Shown in pieces: positions 22,543-32,945 of a stretch of 64,000 nucleotides of DNA. The stretch comes from Desarmillaria ectypa. Taxonomy: Eukaryota; Basidiomycota; Agaricomycetes; Agaricales; Physalacriaceae. The position numbers were made by a program, and so were the translations under genes. Below the pieces are notes generated by a model. The model saw only the letters and a list, made by a program, of their open reading frames with translations. It had not been told where the DNA came from and made no database searches. Where the stretch lies: contig JAUDYN010000007.1 of the NCBI GenBank assembly GCA_030407005.1, positions 1,922,001 to 1,986,000 on the forward strand, read 5' to 3'. Position 1 is the stretch's first letter, and every line of letters begins with the position of its first letter.

Positions 22543-22947
22543 ATGGATCCCACATCGACCGTGTCTTCGGACGCTCCTTTACTGGATGCCCTTAAGCCTC
22601 TGCTGCCTCTCTTTTCGCAGTATCTCTCCTTTCTATCAGGTGCTACAGCGGCGAGTATTCGAGCAGCACAATGGGCACTCAGCAAAGCCTCGTATCCCCT
22701 TTTCTCGCCAGTACTCATCTACGCCTTCGCGCCGCTCATCGTATTCACACAAACGACCCTGGATATCGTGGTCTTCACACCGGCACGGACCATTTTATTC
22801 CTTCTTGAATTCGTCTACCCTCTCTTTATCCTCGTGGGCGTTGCCTGCATAACAGGACTATTAGTCGGCGGAGTAGGCAGACTGTTGACATCGCGGGTAC
22901 TGGTTTGGGGTATTGGTTCGCAGGTGGAAAGAAGAAAGGCAGAATAA
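22543..22947 (+). CDS. Small hydrophobic membrane protein, 134 residues
   Basis: A single exon from an ATG in good context (CACCATGGATCC). The polar N-terminus (MDPTSTVSSDAPLLDALKP) is followed by weakly hydrophobic stretches up to about residue 55, then two strong membrane segments: PVLIYAFAPLIVFTQTTLDI (near residues 60-80) and FVYPLFILVGVACITGLLVG (near residues 95-115). The C-terminus is basic (GSQVERRKAE). I do not recognise the family. Two or more helices and no signal peptide suggest an internal-membrane protein. There are no other domains. Confidence 0.65.
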   Translation: MDPTSTVSSDAPLLDALKPLLPLFSQYLSFLSGATAASIRAAQWALSKASYPLFSPVLIYAFAPLIVFTQTTLDIVVFTPARTILFLLEFVYPLFILVGVACITGLLVGGVGRLLTSRVLVWGIGSQVERRKAE

Positions 22948-23365
22948 GTACTTGGCAGGCTGTCTACAGTTTGGGTACGTCTGGTGGCTATTTCACCCCT
23001 GAAAGCATATTGATTCTTCTTGACTAGGTGTATGCACTGCCAAAAATATTTCCTTATCATGCATGGCTTTGCCCGACGTTGTAAGTGGTAGCGCTGTCAG
23101 GGCCGTTGGTGTCGTTCACCTCAATGACAGACTTCGTTGTCATATCTTCATTATTATCCATTGCTTGCCACTGTACTATATGCTGCACTCGAGTCTTTTA
23201 AATGGTTTTATGCATCACTTGCCATTAGTCGCTCGAAAAGAATATCGACGTGTGAATCAAAAAGACACTTGTTGACGAAGCAAATAATTCGTCCCCACAA
23301 GATCAGTACTTCCATTATTCTCTTGATGCTTCCTGTCGTAGAACAATCAGAACAGATTCTCGACG
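22948..23365. other. Gap between the hydrophobic protein and the tandem pseudogenes
   Basis: About 420 bases. Short open frames only; no recognisable motif. It probably holds the 3' end of the upstream gene and possibly a decayed 5' part of the first tandem copy. Confidence 0.4.
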
Positions 23366-24421
23366 GCCTGCATCTGCTATCGCGGACACGATTCGTTCTG
23401 TCCTTGCTATGCGCACCGGAAGAGCGTGAGCTACGCTGAATGTACTCTTAATACGCTATGGACGAACTGAAAGGTAGCGATCTCCCTCTTTTTCAAGAAA
23501 CTCCAGTATCGATATTTGTCCAAGGTTATAACGACGAGCAAATAGCTCACCAGTCCGCCTTGTTATTCAACGGTATATCTTGTTCATCTGAGCCATAGCT
23601 CTTGAAGATAACATGACAGTGTATCAAGATTTCTTTCTTTTCCACACGACTAAAGCGCTCTGCAGATTCAGATCAATTGTTCTCAGAGCAACGATTTTTT
23701 ACCACTGGCTCTATCTCATGGGTGTTCGCATCGAAGAGCGTAACAATGAGCAAAGCAAGCTCAAGGCCGATATATTGGTGCATGTTCCTGCAATAGAAAT
23801 CCACACTTGCACAGTGGTACAATATGAAGATGATTTTGATCTTTCCGCCCTGTGCACGCGCCTGGAGTCTTTCCTGACCAATCCAGACTTCGATCAGCAT
23901 CTTATTTCGATCTCCGGGTTACTGTAACGGAATCCCAATATCGTCCAGGATATATGCTGCATTCGTAGACAAAGTCGCAGCCGAAATCTTTGAGCTAGGG
24001 CACTGACCCGGAGGACGTGAAGAGAAAAATCTGGAACTTCGACGGCCGCAGGTTATTGGGTGAGATATTCACGTCAAAATAGTTCCTAAACACTTAGTTT
24101 TGATGTAGTTTTCGGATCGCCAATCGCAGTTAGACAGAAACATATGGTTTTCTGCTTTTTATATCCAATTATTCGACGCTGGGACATTTTGCTGTCACTT
24201 CGGCGGTGACAGCATTGTCGACTCCTGACTATGGTAAGCACTACACCTTGGCATAAGATTTTTCAGCCTCATATCTTTTCCAGAGGATCGCGATGCAGCA
24301 CTGCTCTTGACAGCACAGACTGTGCAATGTTGTAGACTGGTCTCAACAGGCATTGAGATGGTCCGTACTCTACTAACGACGGAAAAGTTGATGTTCTTTG
24401 CATCAAGTCTCAAAGCTAGGT
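23366..24421 (+). pseudogene. Unrecognised gene, tandem copy A, broken
   Basis: This copy shares three blocks, in order, with copy B downstream. Block 1 (about 23366) reads AIADTIRSVLAMR and then hits stops. Block 2 (about 23640-23925) reads HWLYLMGVRIEERNNEQSKL, then LCTRLESFLTNPDFDQHLIS, and stops at a TAA where copy B reads through. The continuation GIPISSRIYAAFVDKVAAEI is in a different frame. Block 3 (about 24182-24421), joined over a plausible intron, reads GHFAVTSAVTALS and then DAALLLTAQTVQCCRLVSTG. Stops and frameshifts lie inside conserved blocks, so it is dead or badly assembled. Block 3 is better kept here than in copy B. I cannot name the family; it is not obviously an enzyme. 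Confidence 0.6.
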
Positions 24422-24424
24422 GAC

Positions 24425-25615
24425 GATGGTAAGTTACGCGCTTTCTCTAGGTCATATACTACTCATCTTTTCGAGTAGATTGAAGCTGTTGCGGATATCA
24501 CTCGTTCTGTTCTTGCTATGCGGCTTGCCAATCAGTCTGATACTGTCGAAAACAAAAAGACGCGTCAAATATACATGGACTCCGCGGAAGACTATAAATA
24601 CGTTATGGGTGAATCGAAAGGTAGTCGCATCCTTTGCTTTCTTGTACAAGAATGCTAATTTTTGTCCACGATACATACCCAAAGCTATGACGACGAGCGA
24701 GGGGATGAAAAGAGCTCCCCAACCCATCTTGTCACTCGACGTTATTTCTCTTTCATCTTGACAATGACTTTCGAAGAAAACATAACGATGTACTGCCCTC
24801 CTTCTTATCTACAATTGCGATATTGCCGAGGCGACCCACAGATTCAACTCCTCGTACCCAAGGCTGTAGTCTTCCACCAATGGCTCTATCTCATGGCTGC
24901 TCGTTCCGAAGAGCGTAGCGATGAACAAAGCATGCTCAAGTCCAATGTATTGGCGCAAATCGATTTCTTTGACGTCTACGTTTGTATGGCGACCCACTAT
25001 TACGAGGACTTCGGTATTTCCCCTCTTTGCTTGCGCATGGAGTGTTTCCTTGCCAATCCAAACTTTGATCGACATCTTCCTTCAATTTCTAGAATGCTGG
25101 GAACTTGCGCTCGCAAAGGAATCCCGATACCATCCAAATCATATATTGGGTTCGTGGATAAAGTTGCAACAAATGTAGTTGGCATTGCCCCGCACGGTGT
25201 GAGTAAGGGCCTAGAAGCTACGGTGGCCGTTGTTCGAGTCATTGTGTGAGGCCCTCACACTCAATCAGCCGATAAATACTAAATCCTGACAGACTTCGGC
25301 TTATGGATTGCACACAATCAGAAATATCCAACTTCTTGTTTTGTATGATCAGTCATTCGATGCTAGGACATTTTGTTGTCACTTCTCCCGTGATAGCACT
25401 ATCGATTCTTAATCGTGGTGAGGACGTCTTCTTACAACCTATTCTAGGCCCTTATCTTTTCCAGAAGATTGCGATGCAGCATTGCTTCTCACAAAATGAA
25501 CTGTACAGTTCTGTAGACTTGCCCCGATGGGCCTGGAGATGGCTCGCACATCCTGACAAGAACAGGGGATCTCGGTCAAGGCGCGCTTGGTATATTTCAT
25601 GCCGTATATAAGGAC
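24425..25615 (+). pseudogene. Unrecognised gene, tandem copy B, largely open but damaged
   Basis: A possible start codon at 24425 is followed directly by a GTAAGT donor and joins an exon at about 24478 reading IEAVADITRSVLAMRLANQS and on to EDYKYVMGESK. The longest exon (about 24790-25200) reads FHQWLYLMAARSEERSDEQS, then DVYVCMATHYYEDFGISPLC, LRMECFLANPNFDRHLPSIS and KSYIGFVDKVATNVVGIAPH. Block 3 (25366 on) starts GHFVVTSPVIALSILN but is interrupted by stops soon after EDCDAALLLT. The family is not recognised. An expressed shorter protein cannot be excluded, since the central exon is clean for about 130 codons. Confidence 0.55.
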
Positions 25616-25711
25616 TCATTCCTACAGAGTCAAAACGTGGTGAAAGCCAACATAAACCCGATCAGAAGTGTGGTGAGGACCTGGCTTGTGTGTTAGGGCT
25701 CGTTAAAAACC

Positions 25712-25991
25712 ATGGGAAAGAAACGCAACATCCAACGGCACACCTGACTCAGCCTCTGGCAGATTTCAACGCTCAGGAACAGAATACTTCTGCGAATCTA
25801 GTCTGTGTGTATCCTAAATGTCCCTCACACAATAACGAGACTGCTGCGACGATGAAATGTTTTAAATGCGAGGCACGCTACTGTAACAGGCAATATCAGA
25901 TCAAGTATGTTACCACCCTTTTGTCTGCATGGCCTCCATACTGATCTGTTTGAACTCTGTGACTGGAAGGAGCAAACGTATGTGCAAAAAA
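25712..25991 (+). pseudogene. Fragment of a MYND-type zinc-finger protein, frameshifted
   Basis: From ATG 25712 the frame reads MGKKRNIQRHT and stops. The neighbouring frame carries NTSANLVCVYPKCPSHNNET and MKCFKCEARYCNRQ, close to the MYND pattern C-x2-4-C ... C-x2-C-x4-YC. The next zinc ligand is Tyr (RQYQ instead of RQCQ). After a gap with an intron-like start, DWKEQT recalls the DWxxHK end of MYND with His lost. The frameshift and two lost ligands mark it as a decayed fragment; the rest of the gene is not found downstream. It may have been cut off by the insertion of the elements that follow. Confidence 0.5.
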
Positions 25992-26091
25992 TAAGGCCCT
26001 GCGTTTCAGTCCGTATAATCCATGTATTAATCAAGCATCCAATGAGACAAATAAGGGCATGTATAATCAATAGCGGTCAAGCATCACGAAC

Positions 26092-26699
26092 TCAGGCACT
26101 CAAAGCACCTACTACAGGGTTGAAGATGTAGTATGAACAACTCGTCGTAATGGCCTGCGGTCCATTCGTCGAATTCACGGTCGTAGCGCTATTGCGAATG
26201 AGACTAACGGAAGGAGTCTGATTATCTTCAGGTGGGAAATATGCGACCCCCATGGCAAGCTGATCTCCTGTAGCGGTGAACTCGGTATGGCTGGTGCTGC
26301 CTATGTTTGCCTATGTTGACAGCAACAGCTCCATTCTCGGCGAGCATCGCCAAAGCGAACACCGCATCTGCAGGGAAATCGTACATGTAGGGCTGGGTAC
26401 CTCCAGAGCATGTCGCTTCGCGGGGATGGATGCGATACCAGAGAACGACTTGGTCCTCCTGTGAGATGTTAGCAGGTGCGAATATTGATGATCATTAACA
26501 GTTCACATACGGTGGTGGCAGGGGCAGCGCCAGTCTTAAAGTAGTTGATGTAGTATTGAGCTACAATTCTCCATCCGGCGTGATCGATGCCAGTGATATA
26601 TGCAGCGGCATCATACAGCTGATAAAAAATCGGGATTGTCTTAAAACCAGATTTATTATACCTATGGTGGAGGGAACAGGGTGCAGTCACCATCAAAAA
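26092..26699 (-). pseudogene. C-terminal fragment of a GH71 alpha-1,3-glucanase
   Basis: On the minus strand a frame reads IDHAGWRIVAQYYINYFKTG. It joins over a 50-base intron to EDQVVLWYRIHPREATCSGG, then YDFPADAVFALAMLAENGAV. A one-base frameshift near 26310 follows. In the next frame GDQLAMGVAYFPPEDNQTPS and ITTSCSYYIFNPVVGALSA end at a TGA at 26092. This matches the end of fungal mutanases (GH71), which hydrolyse alpha-1,3-glucan of fungal walls. The catalytic N-terminal half is absent: sequence further 5' on this strand (26700-26900) has no GH71 features. With truncation plus frameshift it is a pseudogene. Confidence 0.75.
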
Positions 26700-26904
26700 G
26701 GGAGATGACTGGATTATTCAGTCTCGACACCTAGCTTGCGTCAGCTCAGGGGTATCAAGAGAAAATATAAGACTCACCTACATTTCTATTGCTATTACAA
26801 GGACCCTATATGCAGCTGACATATCATTGAAACCCCCAGAGACACATAAGGAAGAAGAGGAAAGACAGAAAAAGCAGTATTCGAGTTGTAAACTGTCTGA
26901 CATC

Positions 26905-28262
26905 AATACAGAGGCAGGCAGCAATACTTATAACCAGAGCAATGAGGACGACAGCAGCAGACATACTGGATTTACACGCCAACCTACTGCCCATGCAGAG
27001 ACAGGTAGAGGTCTATCGACACTGGGCATTGACACGTATAGCATGCCTCCCTCCAGGACATCCGCTGGACAAGGTCGTCAGATGAGTATCATGATGCTAC
27101 ATCAAGCGACACTGGTCACCACTCCACGAACTAGCACGAGATTTCAACATCAAGCCAGACGACATAGAGACCATCAAATCTGCACGGTTTCCACTGCATT
27201 GGCAAACGAAGGTCCAACTCGAAATACCGGAATCAATGCAGAAAGCAACGATGATGGAAAGGATGGATAGAAGTGAAGTACAAGCGTACGGAGATGGACC
27301 AGGCATCGAAAATGGGATAGGAGCAGCAGCAGTGGTATATCGGAGAGGGAGGAAGGTAAAGACGGTGAGGATGAAGGTTGGTGAAGCAAGCAAGCATGAG
27401 GTGTACAACGGCGAAGGCATCTCCCTCATACTATGCATGGAAGCGATACGTGGCATGACGAACATGCAAAGTGCATCAATCAGCATTGATAACACATCTG
27501 CGATCCAAGTGATATGACTAGCCCCATCACATCATATCTTCGATATCCTCCATCAACGCATGGACATGCTATTGCGGCGACACTCAGGCATTGAGATCAA
27601 GATCCGCTGGATCCCTGGGCACCAAGGTATTGCAGGGAACGAAACGGCAGATGAAGAAGCGAAGGCGGCAGCATGAGGCAAAGTCAGTGAGCAGTGGTAT
27701 ATACCAGTGCCACTGCAAATACCAATACCAATCAATAAAACATCGTTACTCCAGGAGTTCTGTGCAAAGCAGAAACAACAAGCTGATAGAGCCTGGAGAA
27801 AGTCACCCCGCTTCTCCAGGTTCTGAGCCATAAACTCAGCATCTGCACAGCAAGCTGCACACCGGTATAGGAAACTGGCCACTTCCTTACCATGCAAAGT
27901 CACCAGTATCATGATGCAGCTCTGTACCGGACACATCAGGCTCAACCGCCATCTCTTCAGCATCCGCCAAATCGATCAACCTGCATGGCCCAACTGCTCA
28001 TACCTTAACAAATACAACACACCACTTCCTCATCTGCTGCCCAGCATACCGTGCCGAACACGAAACAATGCAGCATGCCATGGGCATCCGAGGAAGAGCT
28101 ATGACAGTCAAAAGCATTTTAGCAAACCATAAGAACATACCACACCTCATCAGATATCTCAACGACACAGGGAGATTCGAAAATACATTTGGGCAATTCC
28201 CAAAAGTAGAAATTGATGACAAAGAGAATTCATAGAAGGGAGAGGAGAGAAGACGACCAAGT
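26905..28262 (+). mobile_element. Decayed 3' part of a LINE-type retrotransposon
   Basis: Broken frames give the post-reverse-transcriptase part of a non-LTR element. About 26925-27060 reads DILDLHANLLPMQRQVEVYR and HWALTRIACLPPGHPLDK. About 27090-27230 reads HWSPLHELARDFNIKPDDIE. An RNase H domain follows (27270-27680): VQAYGDGPGIENGIGAAAVV, SISIDNTSAIQ and KIRWIPGHQGIAGNETADEE, with the DxSG-like start, the D of the middle block and the HxGxxGNExAD end. A Cys motif remnant (WPNCSY) and basic tail follow to about 28260. At least three in-frame stops or shifts interrupt it. The reverse transcriptase and endonuclease domains are missing, as with a 5'-truncated insertion, and no poly-A tail or target-site duplication could be fixed. 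Confidence 0.7.
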
Positions 28263-29079
28263 CAGAAGAGAAGCAGTCGGTCCACCGTCTTATTAACTCA
28301 CCAATTCGGTGGGAAAGATGGTCGCGAGATACCTCACAATGAGCACAGAAATGCTCGCCAGTTATGGATTACCAAAGCGTTGAAAATTTACCATAGGACA
28401 GTAGTATAATCCGAACATACGATAGCGTGTAGAATAATAATATTAGTACGAAACGGATTCAAAAAAAAAAGAGCTGCCCGAACGCGACCACGGTGAGGCG
28501 CAACACTGGGCCCATTGCAGTATCAATAGGTCAATAGGTTGAATGAAGAAAACTGAAATTTTGGCCGGTTAAATACCTTTTCATCACGTTTGTGGAATCG
28601 ACTGTCCCTCTCTGAGAATGTGATACTTGATGCCCTCAGTACTTGAAGCTCCAACCTGTAGGAGGCTGGATATCACAGAAAACGAGGATATACACATGGT
28701 CCTGATACTTCTGGCCGCGACACATTTACGCCCATCATACATCATGTCTGGTCGTCAAGATGCCCATGGTTGCAAGAAACGATAACCGAGATTTCATCCA
28801 CGCAGCTTGCACAGCATCGACGTTCTAGTTTCTGATGCGTGCTCGGAGCCTCGGATTAAATGACTGAATGCTTTAAAGCAACTGGAACACTGAGAGTGAT
28901 TGTTCAGTGGAAGTTCCCTATTTTTCGGTTTACCAATTAACCAACACGTGATGAGTGGCGCGTCGTGCAAACTCCGAAGGTTGAAGTTGACCTGGATCTG
29001 CAACACGCCCCTCTTTCCACCGAATATTTATCTTCAACTTCAACTTGCCAATTTTATGCCTTTTTCAAAGTAGCTATCG
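28263..29079. other. Gap after the LINE remnant, upstream of the J-protein
   Basis: About 800 bases without a convincing gene. A run of ten A lies near 28460 and could be the worn poly-A end of the retroelement. The last 100 bases before 29080 are C/T/A-rich and probably hold the promoter of the J-protein gene. Confidence 0.4.
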
Positions 29080-29845
29080 ATGTCGGCAACGTTGTATGAT
29101 ATCCTAGGTGTTTCCACCAATGCGACACCGGAAGAAGGTACAACGATTATCTTTCTCGACTACTCATGCACTGGTACAGAAATTTAACGAATATTTGATA
29201 TGGACAGTTCGCAGGGCATACAAGCAGAAGGCGCTTGAAACCCACCCGGATAAGCTGGATCCCGGCTCCTCTGAAGAGGGAAAGCAGGCAGCTAAGGCTC
29301 GATTCTACAAGGTGGCGTATGTCTACGCTACCAAGCCAGGTGCTACTCATAATGCTTCATCTCCAGGTCCAGGAAGCTCTAGAGGTCCTGAGTGATCCAG
29401 TCAAACGGACGGTGAGGCAATCATTGGCAACCGCCTTGTGTTTTCTCACTATCCGCCAGCACTATAATGTCCGTACGAGAATCATTTCTCGTGGGTTTCA
29501 GCCAGTTCTATCAGAAGAACATGTCCGCCGGCTGCGGGAGCGTGATGCATGGGTCAAGCAGCAGAGAGAGCTTCATGAAACGCGACTGAAGGAAATCCGA
29601 GAACGGAATCAACAGCTTAAAGAACAGGCGGAGGCGCGTCTGCGGGAGGCAGAGGAGAGAGGAGCACTGGTGCAGAAGATGCTGGAAGAGATGGACAATA
29701 TTCACCCTGAATGGCGTATAAGGAAACAGAATGTCCTCATGGTATGTTTCCTTGTCGCTACCTCATGGGAGCCGGTTAACGAACATTCCTTTAGCGACGA
29801 GCAGCACGTCTCAGCTCTGCATCTGCAACCAAACGCGCAACCTGA
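29080..29845 (+). CDS. J-domain protein (class III DnaJ co-chaperone)
   Basis: Five exons. It starts MSATLYDILGVSTNATPEE and after a 72-base intron continues VRRAYKQKALETHPDKLDPG, with the HPD tripeptide that activates Hsp70 ATPase. Helix IV residues QEALEVLSDPVKR follow an intron. The rest is a charged coiled coil (RERDAWVKQQRELHETRLKE to RLREAEERGALVQKMLEEMD) and a short basic tail RRAARLSSASATKRAT reached through a last intron. No Gly/Phe region or zinc finger is present, so it is class III. A single J-domain with a long charged helix recalls spliceosomal or ribosomal co-chaperones (Cwf23-like), but that is a guess. It converges with OHCU decarboxylase. Confidence 0.85.
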
Positions 29846-29961
29846 TATTTCGGACATGTATGACTTCTAGATCTGTGATTGGAAATTTTCTGTATTTACT
29901 GGATGATTCTGCTGTATTTAGCTGACAATGGTGACAGTACATGGACAATACGAGACCTACC

Positions 29962-30552
29962 TCATTCTACCCCCAGTGCGCCTAGTCTGCTCTTCGCGAT
30001 GAGACCAACATCTATCACCGCTTTATCAAGCTCTGAAATCCAACTTGGGCTCCCTACCGCAACAGGTTCGATGTCTACAAGTGCTGGATTATTGGGCGAT
30101 AAGGAATGCTCGATGCCCAACTTGTCCTCCATCTCCTCCGCAATGGCTGCCCTCGTTCTCCCATTAACGAATGTGATATATATCAGACCGGGATATTTCT
30201 TCTCATAGCATGCATTCAAGAGCGCCAACCGTGCCAGAACCTCTGGCGGTGTAGCTGCAGTCGTCGACGTCGTTCCTTGTTCCCTAGCACTGAGTTTGGA
30301 GAGATTCTTGCTCTCTCCGATTCTGGGGTGCCCTGCAATGAACTGCGCCTTCATCTCATGGTTCCAAGTGCCAAGTTGGCTGAGTGAGACATTGATGAGC
30401 TGGGAGTACGAACCCAGTGGTGGGAGCGTAGGTAAGATCCCTACGAGCTGAGGGCAAAGATTCGAGATGAGGATTGGGGAATGTTCGAAGAGTATGGTAA
30501 GTGCATCGGGAAGGGAATGCCCGGCTTGTATTTGTTCGAGAGAGGGTATCAT
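29962..30552 (-). CDS. OHCU decarboxylase (uric acid degradation)
   Basis: A single exon of 196 residues starts MIPSLEQIQAGHSLPDALTI. The active-site region reads FIAGHPRIGESKNLSKLSAR then EQG. The His of HPRIGE and the Glu of the following EQ motif are the catalytic residues of 2-oxo-4-hydroxy-4-carboxy-5-ureidoimidazoline decarboxylase (PF09349). The strand YPGLIYITFVNGRTRAAIAE and helix before it close the fold. The enzyme makes (S)-allantoin from the urate oxidase/HIU hydrolase product, so it serves purine catabolism and nitrogen scavenging. The C-terminus LGALGVE lacks a peroxisomal SKL-type signal. It is divergent from the dehydrogenase at 30629, 76 bases between starts. Confidence 0.9.
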   Translation of the reverse strand: MIPSLEQIQAGHSLPDALTILFEHSPILISNLCPQLVGILPTLPPLGSYSQLINVSLSQLGTWNHEMKAQFIAGHPRIGESKNLSKLSAREQGTTSTTAATPPEVLARLALLNACYEKKYPGLIYITFVNGRTRAAIAEEMEDKLGIEHSLSPNNPALVDIEPVAVGSPSWISELDKAVIDVGLIAKSRLGALGVE

Positions 30553-30628
30553 CAAGTTCGACGGACAAACTTCGGGCCGTCAGAGCCGCAAAGTTAGCCA
30601 ATGATGTCATGGATCAACACTCTTAACC

Positions 30629-32211
30629 ATGGCCACCACTGAAACTCTCGTATTTAGCTGGGGAATCATTTCAACAGGTAGGATAGCTTCGGCTTTTGTC
30701 AAAGTATATATCTTTCTATCTCTTTGTGACCTGGCTGAACTCTTTGAAGGATTTACTAGTAGACCCGAAAACGTTCGCAGGGATAGTGTGCAACCGTCAC
30801 ATACAGCGCTAATAAGGTCCTTTGGTTAGCCGCGATGTCCACGATGTAGTCCACAAATTGGTGGCTGTGGGCTCAAGGACTACCGAGAAAGCTCAGGAGT
30901 TTATCAACACAAACGCCGGGGAAGCCTCGTCGATCAAAGCGTATGGATCCTATGAAGAGGTTTACACTGACAAGGTGCGTAAATCATATCTGACGGCTAT
31001 CAATTATATTCGAGTTTTTACCCAGGACGTTGACGCTGTTTACATTGGTGCATTAGTCTTGGACTTTTTACTCAGCTTGAAGAAATTAAACTATATCCAG
31101 GAACACCTCATACTTATCACTACTTGAATGCCCTAGATGCTATCAAAGCCGGTAAACACGTTCTATGCGAGAAGCCTGTCACTAGCAATGGTCATGAACT
31201 TCGGGTTCTTCTATCCGCCGCAGATGACCAGGGCGTTTTCTTCATGGAGGCAGTTTGGACGAGATTCCAGCCTCTCAGCTTGGAGGTCAAGAAACTCATC
31301 GAGAGCAGAACTCTAGGACTTCCGGTAGTACTTCAGGCCGATCTGTCTGGAAACTTTGATATCCAAAGTTTGTTTATTTTGAGACCCTCCTGCCAAGGCA
31401 CGTTTTCAATGACCAACGGTTACAGACATTCCAAAGACGCATCGCATACTGGATCCTGCTTTGGGGGGGGGTGCTTTGCTTGACCTGTAAGTACCAACAG
31501 AAACTGTACGACGGCCCTTCAATCACGTTTTGATAGTGGGCCTTATCCTCTTGTCTGGGTAGTTTACTTTCTTCTCACAGCCACCATTGCGCTGATATCT
31601 ATCACAAGGCAATCATGGTGTTATACGAGCATCCTGACAACAAACTATCGGCCCCATCTGTTTCTTCGTCTATGCTCAAGACGACCCTGACTGGTGTAGA
31701 TTCGAATACATCATTCACGCTTACCTTTGATACAGCCGACCTTCGTGCCCAAGCCGTGCTTAGCTGCAGTATCAACCTGAATCCTGTCAATCCTGGCGTC
31801 ATCATCCGTTTCGAACGAGGCACCATCAAAATATCTCCTCCGATTTATTGTCCAAAGGAATACACTGTGGAGTATTTCGACGACAAGGGATCAGTGGCAA
31901 AGCAGGAGAAAAGAGTTTTTGAATACGTTGGAGGTGAGAACTTATAGTTTGTTCATTAAATACTCGATTCATGGCTTTTCCACGTCAAGGAGGGTGGCAT
32001 TTTGAAGCCGACGAGGTTGCTAGGTGTGTCCGAGACGGCAAGAATCAAAGCTCACTTTGGGGTCACAATAAAAGCTTGTTGGAAATGGGTATCTTTGACG
32101 AGGTAGGTATCAACTTGTTGAATGTGCATGTTCTGACATAGATTCATCATTCAGGTTCGTAAACAGGGAGGATACAAATTCCCTCCGGGAGTGGAAAAAG
32201 TCATTGAGTGA
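30629..32211 (+). CDS. Gfo/Idh/MocA-family dehydrogenase (dihydrodiol/D-xylose 1-dehydrogenase type)
   Basis: About ten exons were joined by frame. The N-terminus is MATTETLVFSWGIISTGRIA, the Rossmann glycine motif (GxxxxGRIA). DVDAVYIGTPHTYHYLNALD and AIKAGKHVLCEKPVTSNG follow; CEKP is the family signature and its Lys the catalytic residue. GVFFMEAVWTRFQPL and RILDPALGGGALLDLGPYPL are typical of the dihydrodiol dehydrogenase/NADP xylose dehydrogenase branch. The C-terminal domain ends GWHFEADEVARCVRDGKNQS and a last exon to GGYKFPPGVEKVIE. A run of nine G at about 31460 looks like a frameshift site, but the spliced frame passes it correctly (LGGGALL). The likely reaction is NAD(P)-linked oxidation of a sugar or trans-dihydrodiol; the substrate cannot be fixed here. 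Confidence 0.88.
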
Positions 32212-32298
32212 AGTGAAGGGCTATCTCTAACTCTCCATCGTTGAATGGATCCAGATGCTAAATGTATGATTATGGATAAGAAATACACAATTTCGTAA

Positions 32299-32408
32299 GA
32301 GTCTGTTCGGCTGCCAGGCACAGCCAGCTTTTGGCGCCAGTTAGTTGCCGTTTTTGGAAAACCGGCACAAACTGACTTTTCTCGTCGTTGTTTTGCGTGC
32401 ATCTGAGC
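32299..32408 (+). repeat. Left inverted-repeat arm of the MITE
   Basis: Pairs with 32946-33052 in inverted orientation. It contains GCCAGCTTTTGGCGCCAG, which is itself partly palindromic. Confidence 0.85.
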
Positions 32409-32945
32409 TCCCTGAAAGACCGAAAGTCTAATATGTCCTGAAAATAAATTTTCTTAGCGTCCGTTCATTGATTTGAATGCTTTTCAAGGGCCAATCCACT
32501 GAAGAAATGCTGTTTCCAGCCCGGCACAAAATTCTGTCTTCTGCCTCTCCAGCTGATGTTCTTTCGCTTACAGGCATGGAGGGCTCTATAAGGACCATTA
32601 TAAAGACATTTACGTCCATTATCCAGGGGTTTCAAGCCTTGGAATCTTGGTAATGTTAGGACCCCACTGTTGAGGCAGTCAAGCTATCGAATTGGCTCGA
32701 AATCCCGTGTCTATTCACCTATACATTCTTTCACATATCTATAACACTTCATAAAATATGTCTGTATGATTATTTCCATCTACAGATAAATGTATGCTGC
32801 TGAAGCCCCGACTACAGCAAGAACAGTAAGAACTTGCATTGTTGCTCTAATTCATTCTACATATGTTCATACATCATGGTTACCTACACATAATAACACA
32901 TTACAGTGTCCTGGAGGGTTCCAAGCTACTTTAACGGCTGTGGAT

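Noticed and set aside
31455..31475. Nine-G run that seems to break the dehydrogenase frame
   Set aside because: When the introns on both sides are removed the frame is correct and gives the expected LGGGALLDLG.
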